Below, piece by piece: positions 1 through 8,722 of a DNA stretch of 64,000 nucleotides (position 1 is its first letter; every line of letters starts with the position of its first letter). The DNA lies in NCBI GenBank assembly GCA_025928545.1, contig JAICJH010000023.1:23206-87205 (forward strand), in the 5' to 3' direction. The translations under genes were made by a program, and so were the position numbers. This stretch comes from Bryobacteraceae bacterium. GTDB taxonomy: Bacteria; Acidobacteriota; Terriglobia; Bryobacterales; Bryobacteraceae. The notes beneath the pieces are model-generated. The model saw only the letters and a list, made by a program, of their open reading frames with translations. It made no database searches and was not told the origin of the DNA.

Positions 1-2
1 GG

Positions 3-122
3 AACGATATTCCCCTCATCGTGACTTACCATCCGTCATACCTGCTGCGGGCGTATAACGTGGAAGCCAAGCGCGAAGCCTGGGAAGATTTGAAAAAAGC
101 ACTCCACTTCGTCTACGATTAA
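3..122 (+). CDS. Uracil-DNA glycosylase, family 4 (C-terminal fragment)
   Basis: This is the last 39 codons of a gene that starts before the window, ending at TAA 120-122. The visible peptide has the TYHPSYLLR motif, the H-P-S/A-x-x-L/V-R active-site loop of family-4 (Fe-S) uracil-DNA glycosylases, followed by the usual tail in which AWEDLKKAL forms the last helix. The family excises uracil from DNA at the start of base-excision repair. The catalytic N-terminal motif and Fe-S cysteines are outside the window. The gene converges on the next one with a 6-nt gap. Assignment rests on this short motif only, so another UDG-superfamily member is possible. Confidence 0.75.
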   Translation, partial: NDIPLIVTYHPSYLLRAYNVEAKREAWEDLKKALHFVYD

Positions 123-128
123 GGCGGG

Positions 129-1006
129 TTAGTTCTCGGTAGGCGTCTTGTCGATCCGGTCGACTACCAGCCGTTCCACCGGCGCGATAACCTTCTCAAG
201 CTTCAGCCCGATCTTTTCCAAATCCGAAACATCCATACTGCAAACATCGCCCGAGCATGTTTTCTCCAGCACGAAATTCCACCCACCGCCAATGCCGGTT
301 CTGTCGACAACCGGCAAACCCGGACATGTGCCCGTCCCGCCGCAAGGCACACTCAGCCGGAGCGCCAGTTGTCGCATGGTCGTTCTGAAGTATTCAACGC
401 GATCTGTGCCGTCAGAGTCATCTGCCGGGCGTACCGAATCCATCCGCCATCGTCCATACGGTCCGCCGACTGATAACAGCGTCATGGACCTATCGCCGTG
501 CACAAGGCCATTGGTGTAGCAACGCTGACTGCCGCTGAAGGACCGATCGTCTATCCACTCGGTGCACGCGGCCAAGTCCATAGTGCGCGGAGCATTCAGT
601 TTAGGGCTGCCCTTTCCCTTCACCAGGGCGTATGCGGGTTTCTGTCGGCGGTATGGGCTGTCAGATGGAACCTCTCCTCCAGCAGCGCCTTCAGCATTTG
701 CGGCAATCGTTCCTTGCCCGCTCCTTCCGGCATTTCCGCGTGGATCACGACCCGCGCCTGAGCTGTCCACTCCGGCGCCTCTACCTCATGCATCTGCTTC
801 CCATAAGCCGTGGCGATAACGGCTTTCAGCGTGAGACCGTCGATGTTCACGCGCGACCCCGAGAATGTTACCGCGGGGCCTGTGCTGCCTTCGTCCATCA
901 TCTGATCCAGAGTTCCGGTCATCCGTACTGAAGCGACTTCGAACTTCTGAGCGCTCAGGATTCCCGCAAGGAAAACGCCGAGACAAACCACTTTCCGATT
1001 AGCCAT
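129..1006 (-). pseudogene. DUF3738/TIGR03435 family secreted protein, frameshifted
   Basis: Two overlapping minus-strand frames together make one DUF3738 protein. The first (1006 to about 640) has a signal peptide ending SAQ, the family start KFEVASVR, and the block LLEERFHLTAHT. It then runs out of frame. The second (about 660 to 129) continues with RQKPAYALVKGKG, a cysteine pair and the family C-terminus DKTPTEN. The join needs one base missing around 640-650, inside the RQKPAYAL motif. Function of the family is not known. The break could be a real mutation or a sequencing error, since both halves keep normal codon use and conserved motifs. It lies 22 nt downstream of the end of the J-domain/LRR gene on the same strand. 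Confidence 0.8.
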
Positions 1007-1028
1007 AACGCCACCAGCTTATCGGAAA

Positions 1029-2576
1029 TCAGTCTTCCTGCCAGATATCGCTCGGTAGCTTTACCTCAGGCCGCGCCGCATGAAATGCCGCCAGCGCATC
1101 GGGCGTCACCGCGGTCTTGTCCACGTCGAGATAACGGAGCGCCTGGAAACCGCGAATCCGCTCGAGCCCGGCATTCGTAATCGCAGTCTCCCAAAGCACC
1201 AACTCCCGGAGTTTCGGTAATTGCGCCAGAGCCTCCAGTACTGCGTCGGTCACGGCGGTACCTCCCAGGTGCAGCACCTCCATTTGGGGCAACCGCCAGA
1301 TATTACTCACCCCAGCGTCCGTCACGCTCGTCAGTCCGAAATTGAGATTCCGCATATCCGGCGTATGCAGCAGCAGGGCATGATCCGAATCCGCAACCGC
1401 CGTTGCATAAAGACTCAGTTCGCGCAGTGCAGTCATATTGTGAATCGCACGCAGGCCTGCACCCGTGACGCGCGTAAAGCTCAGATCCAGCCGCTGTAGC
1501 CAGACGCTCCCCTCCAGCCGCGCCATCCCGACGTCGTCGAACTCCGTCTCATCCAGCACCAGCACGCGCAACTCGTGCAGGGAAGGGAAGCCATCGAACA
1601 CATGCCCCGTGATCTCCGTGCGCCCCAACCTGATCTCCTCCAGCCGTGTGAACCGCGCCAGCGGACGCAGCGTCTCGTCATTCATTGGCACGAAATCCGG
1701 CCACTCGTCGATCAGTCCATTGATATCGTCCGGATCCAGCCTTGCCAGCGGTGAGAGGTCCTTGCAGTCCGCCGCGAGCCTCAGGATCACGGTTTTGCCA
1801 AACGGAGCCGTCACCGTTCCACGCGCGGCGCCCAGCAGCGCCGGAGCGGCATCGATATCAAATTCCCCGCGAATCGTTAGTTGCCCCATGGACCGGTCCG
1901 CCGGAAACACCAGACGGCGTGAAGAAACCGCGGCCAGTTCGCTCAGCGCCCGCGCAATCAGACTACCGGATGCCAACGTCGCGCGTGCGGGCCGGGACCA
2001 TTGCGTGGCCTGCATCTTCTCCTCAACCGTGAGCCCCGCGATACGCTGCGCCAGTTCAGCCAGCAAATCGTGCTGTTGCCGTCCGGCATAACTGACCCGT
2101 TCGCGCAATTCCGCCAGTGGCGTGTGGATCAGCTGTTGCTGCTGCGCCAACACATCCCCGGTCTCGGTCAACGCGCCCTGCAGGATTTCCAGGCGTTGCA
2201 GATCGCCCTCCGCATGCGCCAGGTTCACCTCGGTCATCAGCTGCTCGCATAGCTCGCGATGAGCCTGATCAATCGCGAGATCCGGATGGTAATTGCGGGC
2301 TAATTCGCGGTGCAGTTGTTTAAAGCGTTGTGGATCGCCCTGCGGCCGTGCCGCAGCGGCAGCACATGCCTCTGCCGAAACGCGCGCCTGCTCCCGCGCG
2401 GCAAGCGATTCCCGATGCGCAGCCGGATAAAAGCGAGCCCGCAGCTTAGCCGCCTGAGCCCGCGCCTCATCCAGTTCCACATAGCGAGGCGCGACAGTTC
2501 GAAGAAATCGCCGCTCCAGATTGTGCAGCGAGACGCGCAACAACGCCAGTTCAAGATGCCCGACCGAGGAATTCAT
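1029..2576 (-). CDS. J-domain-like / leucine-rich repeat protein
   Basis: A 515-residue soluble protein. Residues 1-90 are a charged, alanine-rich helix, probably coiled coil. Around residue 97 the motif RNYHPDL gives the HPD tripeptide of DnaJ J-domains, followed by a helix with the usual MTEVNLAHAEGDL pattern, so a J-like module that could contact a DnaK chaperone is likely. A helical and mixed middle part follows. From about residue 300 there are at least seven leucine-rich repeats of the ribonuclease-inhibitor type, each with an LxxLxLxxTxVTDAGL-like core. No signal peptide or membrane segment is seen. The start at 2576 is chosen because an upstream ATG at 2639 would overlap the divergent gene and adds non-homologous-looking residues. 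Substrate and role are unknown; a protein-binding role is inferred. Confidence 0.7.
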   Translation of the reverse strand: MNSSVGHLELALLRVSLHNLERRFLRTVAPRYVELDEARAQAAKLRARFYPAAHRESLAAREQARVSAEACAAAAARPQGDPQRFKQLHRELARNYHPDLAIDQAHRELCEQLMTEVNLAHAEGDLQRLEILQGALTETGDVLAQQQQLIHTPLAELRERVSYAGRQQHDLLAELAQRIAGLTVEEKMQATQWSRPARATLASGSLIARALSELAAVSSRRLVFPADRSMGQLTIRGEFDIDAAPALLGAARGTVTAPFGKTVILRLAADCKDLSPLARLDPDDINGLIDEWPDFVPMNDETLRPLARFTRLEEIRLGRTEITGHVFDGFPSLHELRVLVLDETEFDDVGMARLEGSVWLQRLDLSFTRVTGAGLRAIHNMTALRELSLYATAVADSDHALLLHTPDMRNLNFGLTSVTDAGVSNIWRLPQMEVLHLGGTAVTDAVLEALAQLPKLRELVLWETAITNAGLERIRGFQALRYLDVDKTAVTPDALAAFHAARPEVKLPSDIWQED

Positions 2577-2593
2577 CGAGAGGCAAGAATACC

Positions 2594-4069
2594 ATGGTGG
2601 GCGTTGGGGCAGATCCGTCAGTGAAGTTTCGGCAGCCAATCACAGCCCGAATTCCTGTTATTCTGGATTTTTTGATGCATCCATCCGCGCGAAGAACCGC
2701 AGATCTCGTGAGCCGGCTGTTGGGCGCTTGTCTGGTGCTTGTCTGCTCGTTCGCCTTTGTGATTGTCGCCCGCCTCGCTGCCCAACCGTCGCTTGCGAGG
2801 TCAGCCCCGGCCCGGCAACAGAAGGCTGCGGATGTACCACCGCCGCAAGACCTAAAAGCGCTTGAGCAAAGGGTCGAAGATCTCAAAAACGAGGCTGAAA
2901 AACTTCGCGAGGAATCAACGAAGCTCCAGGTTGCCCTTGACGTCGCGAGGCATGATGCTGACGATTTCCGGTGGCTGTTGACAGTCGTGGTCGGACTCGG
3001 AGCCCTGTACAGCCTTTTCCAGGCGATCTATTCTTACCTGAACGTGCAGGAAATGAAAGCCCAGGCACAGAAAACTATCGACGGTGTAGAAACGCTCAGA
3101 AGCAATACTGCGAACGACCTCAAGGCCTTCCAAAAAGATGTCAGGGATGACGCGCAGGAGGATTTCCAGAAGTTCCGGGCGGCATGCGAAATCCAGTTTC
3201 CGATGTTTCTGGGCTTTGAGCGGGCCTTGTCACAGATGTCTACACGTCTGGCCGATCTGGTAAAGCTGTCTCCCGTTGGGGATAGCTTCTATCAAATGCT
3301 TAGCGATCTGCGTCGCCAGGAGCTCTATTACTATGAAAAAAGCATAGGGTCGTTGCAGTTTTTCGAAGCATCGAGTCCTGAGCAACTGTTCCCCATTTTT
3401 CGAGGCTTCAGCCGCTTTTATCTGGATAAATACCGGCACGATCGCCTGAACAACCCCGCAACGGCGGATAAGAATGATCTAGCTCGCGCACGATATTACC
3501 TCTACCGCGCAGAACGTTTGCCCACAGGTGGCATGGATTTCCGGGTCTTGAATGAACGGGGCTATATGGCAGTCCGGGCCGAGGCGAAGCCCGATCTGGA
3601 TGAGGCCCATAGCTGTTTCGAGAAAAGCGCAAAAGTTAAGGACGAACAACAGTGCGCCCACTATAACCTCGCCCGTATCGATCACGTGAAGGCTGCGTTA
3701 TTAAAGACCAGCGATCCGCTGGCGGCGGCCCAACTTTTCAGGAGCGCAGTAAATAGACTGCGAACTACGCGGGGTCACTCGAATTGGGAGGATTCTCCCT
3801 CGCCAAGAAAAGCCGCGTCCGTCAATTACAATTTCGCTTGTGGTTTGGCCCAACTTGCCGAATTGGAGCAGGACGTCAATTTGAAGAACGCATTGCTCCG
3901 AGAGAGTTTCGAAGCGCTTGAGAATTCAGTGAAACAGGCACCGGAAGACCGGACTCAATTTGAAAATGACAGGGGAGTTGGAGGGGATTTGCATCCCCTG
4001 ATGCATGTGGCACAGTATCGGCCTCAGCTCGACGAATTTGCCGCGGCTATTCGCAAAGCTCAACCCTGA
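2594..4069 (+). CDS. Membrane-anchored coiled-coil protein of unknown function
   Basis: A 491-residue protein with a hydrophobic segment at about residues 38-64 (signal anchor), a heptad-rich coiled coil at about 85-125, a second hydrophobic helix at about 130-150, and a long helical C-terminal part with TPR-like helix pairs (for example residues 310-440, with conserved Y/N-A-R spacing). I do not recognise a named family. The layout, anchor plus coiled coil plus TPR-like domain, suggests a scaffold at the inner membrane. An AGAGG-like site lies 10 nt before the ATG at 2594; an alternative ATG at 2675 would still keep the first membrane segment. It is divergent from the J/LRR gene, with only 17 nt between the proposed starts, so the promoters must overlap coding DNA. 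Confidence 0.65.
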   Translation: MVGVGADPSVKFRQPITARIPVILDFLMHPSARRTADLVSRLLGACLVLVCSFAFVIVARLAAQPSLARSAPARQQKAADVPPPQDLKALEQRVEDLKNEAEKLREESTKLQVALDVARHDADDFRWLLTVVVGLGALYSLFQAIYSYLNVQEMKAQAQKTIDGVETLRSNTANDLKAFQKDVRDDAQEDFQKFRAACEIQFPMFLGFERALSQMSTRLADLVKLSPVGDSFYQMLSDLRRQELYYYEKSIGSLQFFEASSPEQLFPIFRGFSRFYLDKYRHDRLNNPATADKNDLARARYYLYRAERLPTGGMDFRVLNERGYMAVRAEAKPDLDEAHSCFEKSAKVKDEQQCAHYNLARIDHVKAALLKTSDPLAAAQLFRSAVNRLRTTRGHSNWEDSPSPRKAASVNYNFACGLAQLAELEQDVNLKNALLRESFEALENSVKQAPEDRTQFENDRGVGGDLHPLMHVAQYRPQLDEFAAAIRKAQP

Positions 4070-4073
4070 ACCG

Positions 4074-4232
4074 CGAGGGCTCAGGACTCCGAGGGTCAAA
4101 CGCCAAAAGGATCAATAATACGCATCACACCTCTAGTATACAAGAGGTTCGGTCTCGATTAGTGGTGGCGAGCCGAGGGCTCAGACGCCAAAAGGATCAA
4201 TACGCATCACGCCTCTAGTATACAAGAGTTCT
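4074..4232 (+). repeat. Imperfect direct repeat carrying a small hairpin
   Basis: Two copies of a roughly 60-75 nt unit lie side by side (about 4074-4150 and 4173-4232). Each starts with GAGGGCTCAG, then GCCAAAAGGATCAA, CGCATCAC and CCTCTAGTATACAAGAG. The last block can fold with CCTCT pairing to AGAGG around AGTATACA; the first copy has a 6-bp stem, the second a shorter one. The first copy has about 15 extra bases in its left part and 3 extra bases (ATA) in the middle. The unit lies between the end of the membrane coiled-coil gene and the convergent Mrp gene, so a terminator role or a dispersed extragenic repeat are both possible. No T-tract is seen. Confidence 0.6.
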
Positions 4233-4341
4233 GGCCTCAATGGGCTCACCCCGCCAAAACGACACTGCAGTCCGTAACACCCGGCAATCCAAACACTTAG
4301 CCGGCAAATGGATTCGTTTTTTCGAATTGCCTTTCAGACGG

Positions 4342-5172
4342 TTAATCGGAAACCGTCATCGTCGGCCCGGCTATCCCGGAGGCCTTTTTCGCCTGCTCAA
4401 TCACCGCTTCGGCCAGCGTATAGAAAGGACCGCCCCGTGGGTCTTCCGGTCCCGCCGTCGCCACAGGGTGGCCGGTATCGCCGCCGATCCGGACATGCGG
4501 ATCGAGCGGCAATGCGCCCAGGAAATGAATCGCCATGGCGTCGGCTGTCCGCTTTCCGCCGCCGTTGCTGAACACGTCGATTCGCTCATCGCAGTGCGGG
4601 CATTGCAGGTAGCTCATGTTCTCCACCATGCCGAGAACGGGAACTTTGACCTGCTGGAACATCAGCACCGCTTTGCGCGCGTCTTCGAGAGAGACTGCCG
4701 AGGGCGTCGTCACCACAATGGCGCCGGTCACGGGCGCCGTCTGGATCAGCGACAGCTGTACGTCGCCGGTTCCGGGAGGCAGATCGATAATCAGATAATC
4801 CAGTTCGCCCCAATCCACGCCACGGATAAATTGCTGGATCACGCTGTGCAGCATCGGTCCACGCCAGACCAGGGGTTTGTCGCCGGGATTCAGAAAGCCC
4901 ATCGACATCAGCCGAACACCGTAGTTTTCGAGCGGCTGGATCCGTTCGCCGATCGCCGTGGGCGTGCTGCTTGTCCCCATCATCAGAGGAACGTTGGGGC
5001 CGTAGACATCCGCGTCGAGCAAGCCCGTGTTGTAGCCGAGGTGGGCGAGAGCGATCGCGATGTTCACCGAAACCGTGGTCTTGCCGACTCCGCCCTTTCC
5101 GCTGCCAACTGCGATCAGATTCTTCACACCTGCTATTGGCAGCTTCGGCTGCGCTTGTTGTCCGGGACTCAT
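4342..5172 (-). CDS. mrp: Mrp/NBP35-family Fe-S cluster carrier ATPase
   Basis: A 276-residue P-loop ATPase of the Mrp/ApbC/NBP35 group, thought to carry and deliver [4Fe-4S] clusters to apoproteins in the cytoplasm. The deviant Walker A GSGKGGVGKTT is at residues 23-33, the DADVYGPN block at about 53-60, DLPPGTGD at about 130-137, and the cluster-binding pair CPHC at 191-194. The usual N-terminal MIP18/DUF59 domain of bacterial Mrp is absent, so this is the short form. The start at MSPGQQ is preferred because it matches the short form and leaves a 32-nt divergent gap to the osmC-like gene; a longer frame back to 5271 would overlap that gene. Confidence 0.93.
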   Translation of the reverse strand: MSPGQQAQPKLPIAGVKNLIAVGSGKGGVGKTTVSVNIAIALAHLGYNTGLLDADVYGPNVPLMMGTSSTPTAIGERIQPLENYGVRLMSMGFLNPGDKPLVWRGPMLHSVIQQFIRGVDWGELDYLIIDLPPGTGDVQLSLIQTAPVTGAIVVTTPSAVSLEDARKAVLMFQQVKVPVLGMVENMSYLQCPHCDERIDVFSNGGGKRTADAMAIHFLGALPLDPHVRIGGDTGHPVATAGPEDPRGGPFYTLAEAVIEQAKKASGIAGPTMTVSD

Positions 5173-5204
5173 GTACTTTAATCTTAGCGGGACACTCTGC
5201 ATAC

Positions 5205-5675
5205 ATGAAACAACACGAATACACAACGACTCTGCGATGGACGGGAAACCGTGGCACCGGAACCTCCGCATACAACAGTTATGGCCGCGATCACGAAATC
5301 ACCGGACCGGCAAAGACGACCACGCTTCACGGTTCGTCCGACCCGCACTTCCGGGGGGACGCTGCCCGCTACAACCCGGAGGATCTTCTGGTTTCGGCTC
5401 TTTCGGCCTGCCATTTATTGAGTTATCTGCACCTGTGCGCGATCAATCAGGTGGTCGTGACGGCTTATGAAGACAACGCAAGGGGCACGATGAACGAAAA
5501 CCGCGATGGGTCGGGCGAGTTCACAGAGGTCATGCTGCGCCCCAGGGTCACGATTACACCCGAATCCAGTTCGGCCAAAGCGATGGCATTGCACGAGGAG
5601 GCCGGGAGGCTTTGCTTCGTAGCCCGAAGCGTCAACTTTCCGGTTCGTCACGAGCCGGTCATCGTCAACGGTTAA
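5205..5675 (+). CDS. OsmC-family peroxide-reducing protein
   Basis: A 156-residue OsmC/Ohr-superfamily protein. The two catalytic cysteines are C69, in SALSACHLL, and C137, in [14 protein letters not shown], the characteristic second motif. These proteins use the thiol pair to reduce organic or fatty-acid hydroperoxides in the cytoplasm. The motif [12 protein letters not shown] matches the YciW/OsmC-like branch more than Ohr. The gene is divergent from mrp and is followed after one base by transketolase, so it is the first gene of an apparent osmC-tkt-tlpA operon. A longer frame back to 4971 overlaps mrp and is not used. Confidence 0.9.
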   Translation: MKQHEYTTTLRWTGNRGTGTSAYNSYGRDHEITGPAKTTTLHGSSDPHFRGDAARYNPEDLLVSALSACHLLSYLHLCAINQVVVTAYEDNARGTMNENRDGSGEFTEVMLRPRVTITPESSSAKAMALHEEAGRLCFVARSVNFPVRHEPVIVNG

Positions 5676-5697
5676 AATGAGTTACCAGGAGAGTTCA

Positions 5698-7818
5698 TTG
5701 TCCACTAAAGACGCGCAGACCCTCGAAAACCTGTGCATTAACACCATCCGGATCCTTTCCGCCGATGCCGTCCAGAACGCAAATTCAGGCCATCCGGGCA
5801 TGCCAATGGGCGCAGCCGCCATGGCCTATACGCTCTGGATGAAGCACATGAAGTTCAACCCGAAGAACCCGGGTTGGGCCGACAGGGATCGCTTCCTGCT
5901 CTCGGCCGGTCACGGCTCCATGTTGCTCTATAGCCTGCTCCATCTGACCGGTTACGAGCTTTCGCTCGATGAGATTAAACGCTTCCGGCAGTGGGAAAGT
6001 ATGACCCCCGGCCATCCGGAGCGCGGGCATACCCCGGGCGTGGAAGTTGCGACCGGACCGCTCGGTCAGGGTTTCGGTAATGCGGTGGGGATGGCGATCG
6101 CTGAAGCCTGGCTTGCGGCACGCTTCAACAAACCCGGCCACACCATCGTGGATCATCACACTTACGGGATCTGCGGCGATGGCGATCTGATGGAAGGCAT
6201 CACCAACGAAGCTGCATCGCTCGCCGGGCATCTGCAGCTCGGCAAGCTGATTTTCCTTTACGATCAGAACCGGATTACGCTCGCGGGTGGCACGGATCTT
6301 TGCTTTACGGAGGATGTCGGCAAGCGCTTCGAAGCTCTCGGGTGGCAGACCATCCACGTGGAAGATGGCAATGACACGGCGGCCGTGAGCGCGGCGCTTG
6401 ATCAGGCGAAGGCCGAGACGAAGAAGCCGTCGCTGCTGCTCGTGCGTACGCATATTGGCTTCGGCAGCCCGAAAAAGCACGATAATTTCTCTTCGCACGG
6501 CAGTCCGCTGGGTGAAGACGAACTGCTGGCCACGAAGAAAGCCCTCGGCTGGCCGTCGGAAGAAAAATTCTTTTTGCCGGCGGATGCTGTGGCGCATTTC
6601 CGCGAAGCTATCGATACCGGCGCGAAGGCGCAGGCCGAATGGGAAACCCGCCTCAACGCCTACAAAGCTGCATTTCCAGCGGAAGCCGCGGAATTTGAAG
6701 CCTTCACCGCGGGTAAGCTGCCGGCTGATTTTGCCGCCGACATTCCGAAATGGAAGGCAGGCGATAAGCCGATCGCGACGCGCGTGGCGGGCGGGGAAGT
6801 GATCAACGCGCTGGCGAAGCGCATCACCAATCTCATGGGTGGTTCCGCCGACCTGAATCCTTCGACGAACACCGCTCTCAAAGGTGCGGGCGATTTTCAG
6901 CCTGTAGTAGAAGGTGCTTCCAACATGGGCGCGGTGGGTGGCGGCTGGAACTATGCGGGCCGCAACGTAGCATTCGGAGTTCGCGAGCATGCGATGGGTG
7001 CGGCGGTGAATGGCATGGCTGCGCATGGCGGCGTCATTCCTTTTGGCGCGACGTTCCTCGTGTTTTCGGACTACATGAAGCCCTCGATTCGTCTCTCGGC
7101 GCTCAGCCATCTCAAATCGATTTGGGTTTTCACGCATGACAGCATCGGCGTAGGAGAAGACGGGCCTACCCATGAGCCGATTGAACAGTTGGCGGGGCTT
7201 CGCGCGATTCCGTGTCTGACGGTGATCCGTCCCGCGGATGCTACCGAGACCGCCGAGGCCTGGGTCTACGCAGTTGGCCGCGAAGCCCCGACGCTGTTTG
7301 CGCTCTCGCGACAGAATGTTCCTCATCTGGACCGCAGCACCGCGAAAGGGGATGCGTCGAAAGGCGCGTACATTCTTGCCGAAGCGGATGGCGGAAAGCC
7401 CGACGTGCTTCTTATCGGGGCAGGCTCGGAAGTGCAGCTTTGCGTGGCGGCGAAAGAGCGGCTGAAGGGCTACGGCGTGAATGCCCGCGTGGTCAGTATG
7501 CCGTCGATGAATCTGTTCGAACAACAGGATGCGGCTTACCGCGAGAGCGTGCTGCCGAAGGCAATTCGGGCGCGCGTCACAGTGGAAGCAGGGTCGACGT
7601 TCGGGTGGGATCGGTGGGCGGGCAGCGAAGGCGAGATCATCGGTCTTGAGCGCTTCGGCGCTTCGGCGCCAGGTGAAGAAGTGATGCAGCGCCTGGGATT
7701 CCGCGCTGAAAACGTGACTGCGGCCGCGCTCAGGGTACTGGGCCGCGCTGCCGATGCCAAGAAGGAGAGCGACGCACCGCTTGGATTTACTGTGGCCGCT
7801 CCCATGCACCATGCGTAA
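5698..7818 (+). CDS. tkt: Transketolase
   Basis: Full-length thiamine-diphosphate transketolase (about 706 residues) of the pentose phosphate pathway. It moves two-carbon ketol units between sugar phosphates. Seen motifs include [10 protein letters not shown] near the N-terminus, GHGSML, the ThDP/metal site GDGDLMEG with a following N near residue 180, FSSHG, and the conserved EDGPTHEP with the active-site histidine region. The start is probably TTG at 5698: AGGAG at 5687-5691 lies 6 nt before it and the protein then begins [12 protein letters not shown], as in relatives. An in-frame ATG at 5677 has no clear ribosome site because it sits 1 nt after the osmC stop. The end overlaps the next gene by 8 nt. 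Confidence 0.96.
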   Translation: MSTKDAQTLENLCINTIRILSADAVQNANSGHPGMPMGAAAMAYTLWMKHMKFNPKNPGWADRDRFLLSAGHGSMLLYSLLHLTGYELSLDEIKRFRQWESMTPGHPERGHTPGVEVATGPLGQGFGNAVGMAIAEAWLAARFNKPGHTIVDHHTYGICGDGDLMEGITNEAASLAGHLQLGKLIFLYDQNRITLAGGTDLCFTEDVGKRFEALGWQTIHVEDGNDTAAVSAALDQAKAETKKPSLLLVRTHIGFGSPKKHDNFSSHGSPLGEDELLATKKALGWPSEEKFFLPADAVAHFREAIDTGAKAQAEWETRLNAYKAAFPAEAAEFEAFTAGKLPADFAADIPKWKAGDKPIATRVAGGEVINALAKRITNLMGGSADLNPSTNTALKGAGDFQPVVEGASNMGAVGGGWNYAGRNVAFGVREHAMGAAVNGMAAHGGVIPFGATFLVFSDYMKPSIRLSALSHLKSIWVFTHDSIGVGEDGPTHEPIEQLAGLRAIPCLTVIRPADATETAEAWVYAVGREAPTLFALSRQNVPHLDRSTAKGDASKGAYILAEADGGKPDVLLIGAGSEVQLCVAAKERLKGYGVNARVVSMPSMNLFEQQDAAYRESVLPKAIRARVTVEAGSTFGWDRWAGSEGEIIGLERFGASAPGEEVMQRLGFRAENVTAAALRVLGRAADAKKESDAPLGFTVAAPMHHA

Positions 7819-8722
7819 GCTGTCGTTGCTCCTGGTCATCACTGCCGTTATCGCATTCGGTGGGTCCGTTCTTGTGCCTGCGGTTGCCGATGCTGCACGG
7901 GCAGGCGACTTCAAGACGGCTGAGTCGATGCTGAAGGCCTATCGCGCGCAACGGGGTGTGACTCCGGAGTATGTGGAGGCGTATTCGTGGGTCGGGCGCG
8001 GCGAACTGGGGGCAAAGAAATATCAAGCTGCTCTCGACAATGCGCAGGCGGTCCGCGATCTCTGCCTGAAGCAACTGACGGGGCGTAAGCTGGATGCCGA
8101 ACCCAGTCTGCCGACTGCACTGGGTGCATCTATCGAGGTGACCGGTCAGGCCCTGGCCCACACAGGGCAACTCGATCAGGGCGTTACTTTCCTGCGGGCC
8201 GAACTGGAGAAGTGGAAGGCAACTTCTATTGAGGCGCGCATCCAGAAGAATATTAATCTCCTTTCGCTCGAAGGCAAGCCGGCGCCTGCTCTCGATATTG
8301 CAAATCACGTGGCCGGGCCGCAGCCCCGGCCATTGACGGCGCACTCAGGTCATCCCGTACTGCTCTTCTTCTGGGCCCACTGGTGCGTGGATTGCAAACA
8401 GGAGATCCCGATTATCCAGCAGATCCAGAAGGCTTACAAAGCGAAGGGACTGGAGATCATTGCGCCGACCCAGCACTACGGCTACGTCGCAGGTGGTGAG
8501 GATGCGCCGCGCTCCATCGAAACGCCGTATATCGGGAAAATCTTTGCGCAGTATTACGCCGGATTGGGCAATGTGGAAACTCCGCTCAGCGAGGCGAACT
8601 TCGCACGGTACGGAGTCAGCACAACACCGACGCTGGTGCTGTTGAACTCAGCCGGCAAGGTGACGCTCTATCATCCGGGAGCGATGACTTTCGACGAACT
8701 CGCGACAGCTTTGCGCCGGTAG
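7811..8722 (+). CDS. Secreted TlpA-like thioredoxin-fold protein
   Basis: A 303-residue protein with an N-terminal signal/anchor (residues 1-27), a helical TPR-like region at about 30-150 and a C-terminal thioredoxin fold at about 160-300. The redox motif WCVDC follows LLFFWAHW, the usual strand before a CXXC site, and the cis-proline motif TTPTLVLL is present. TlpA/ResA-like proteins reduce disulfides or assist cytochrome maturation in the periplasm. The start ATG lies inside the last codons of tkt (8-nt overlap), so translation is probably coupled. The 3' end overlaps the convergent permease gene by 52 nt, which is unusual but both reading frames have clear homology. Confidence 0.88.
   Translation: MRKLSLLLVITAVIAFGGSVLVPAVADAARAGDFKTAESMLKAYRAQRGVTPEYVEAYSWVGRGELGAKKYQAALDNAQAVRDLCLKQLTGRKLDAEPSLPTALGASIEVTGQALAHTGQLDQGVTFLRAELEKWKATSIEARIQKNINLLSLEGKPAPALDIANHVAGPQPRPLTAHSGHPVLLFFWAHWCVDCKQEIPIIQQIQKAYKAKGLEIIAPTQHYGYVAGGEDAPRSIETPYIGKIFAQYYAGLGNVETPLSEANFARYGVSTTPTLVLLNSAGKVTLYHPGAMTFDELATALRR

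Noticed and set aside
5785..7914. A 709-codon open frame opposite transketolase
   Set aside because: It is the mirror frame of a strongly conserved gene in GC-rich DNA, is rich in Arg/His and has no recognisable domain.
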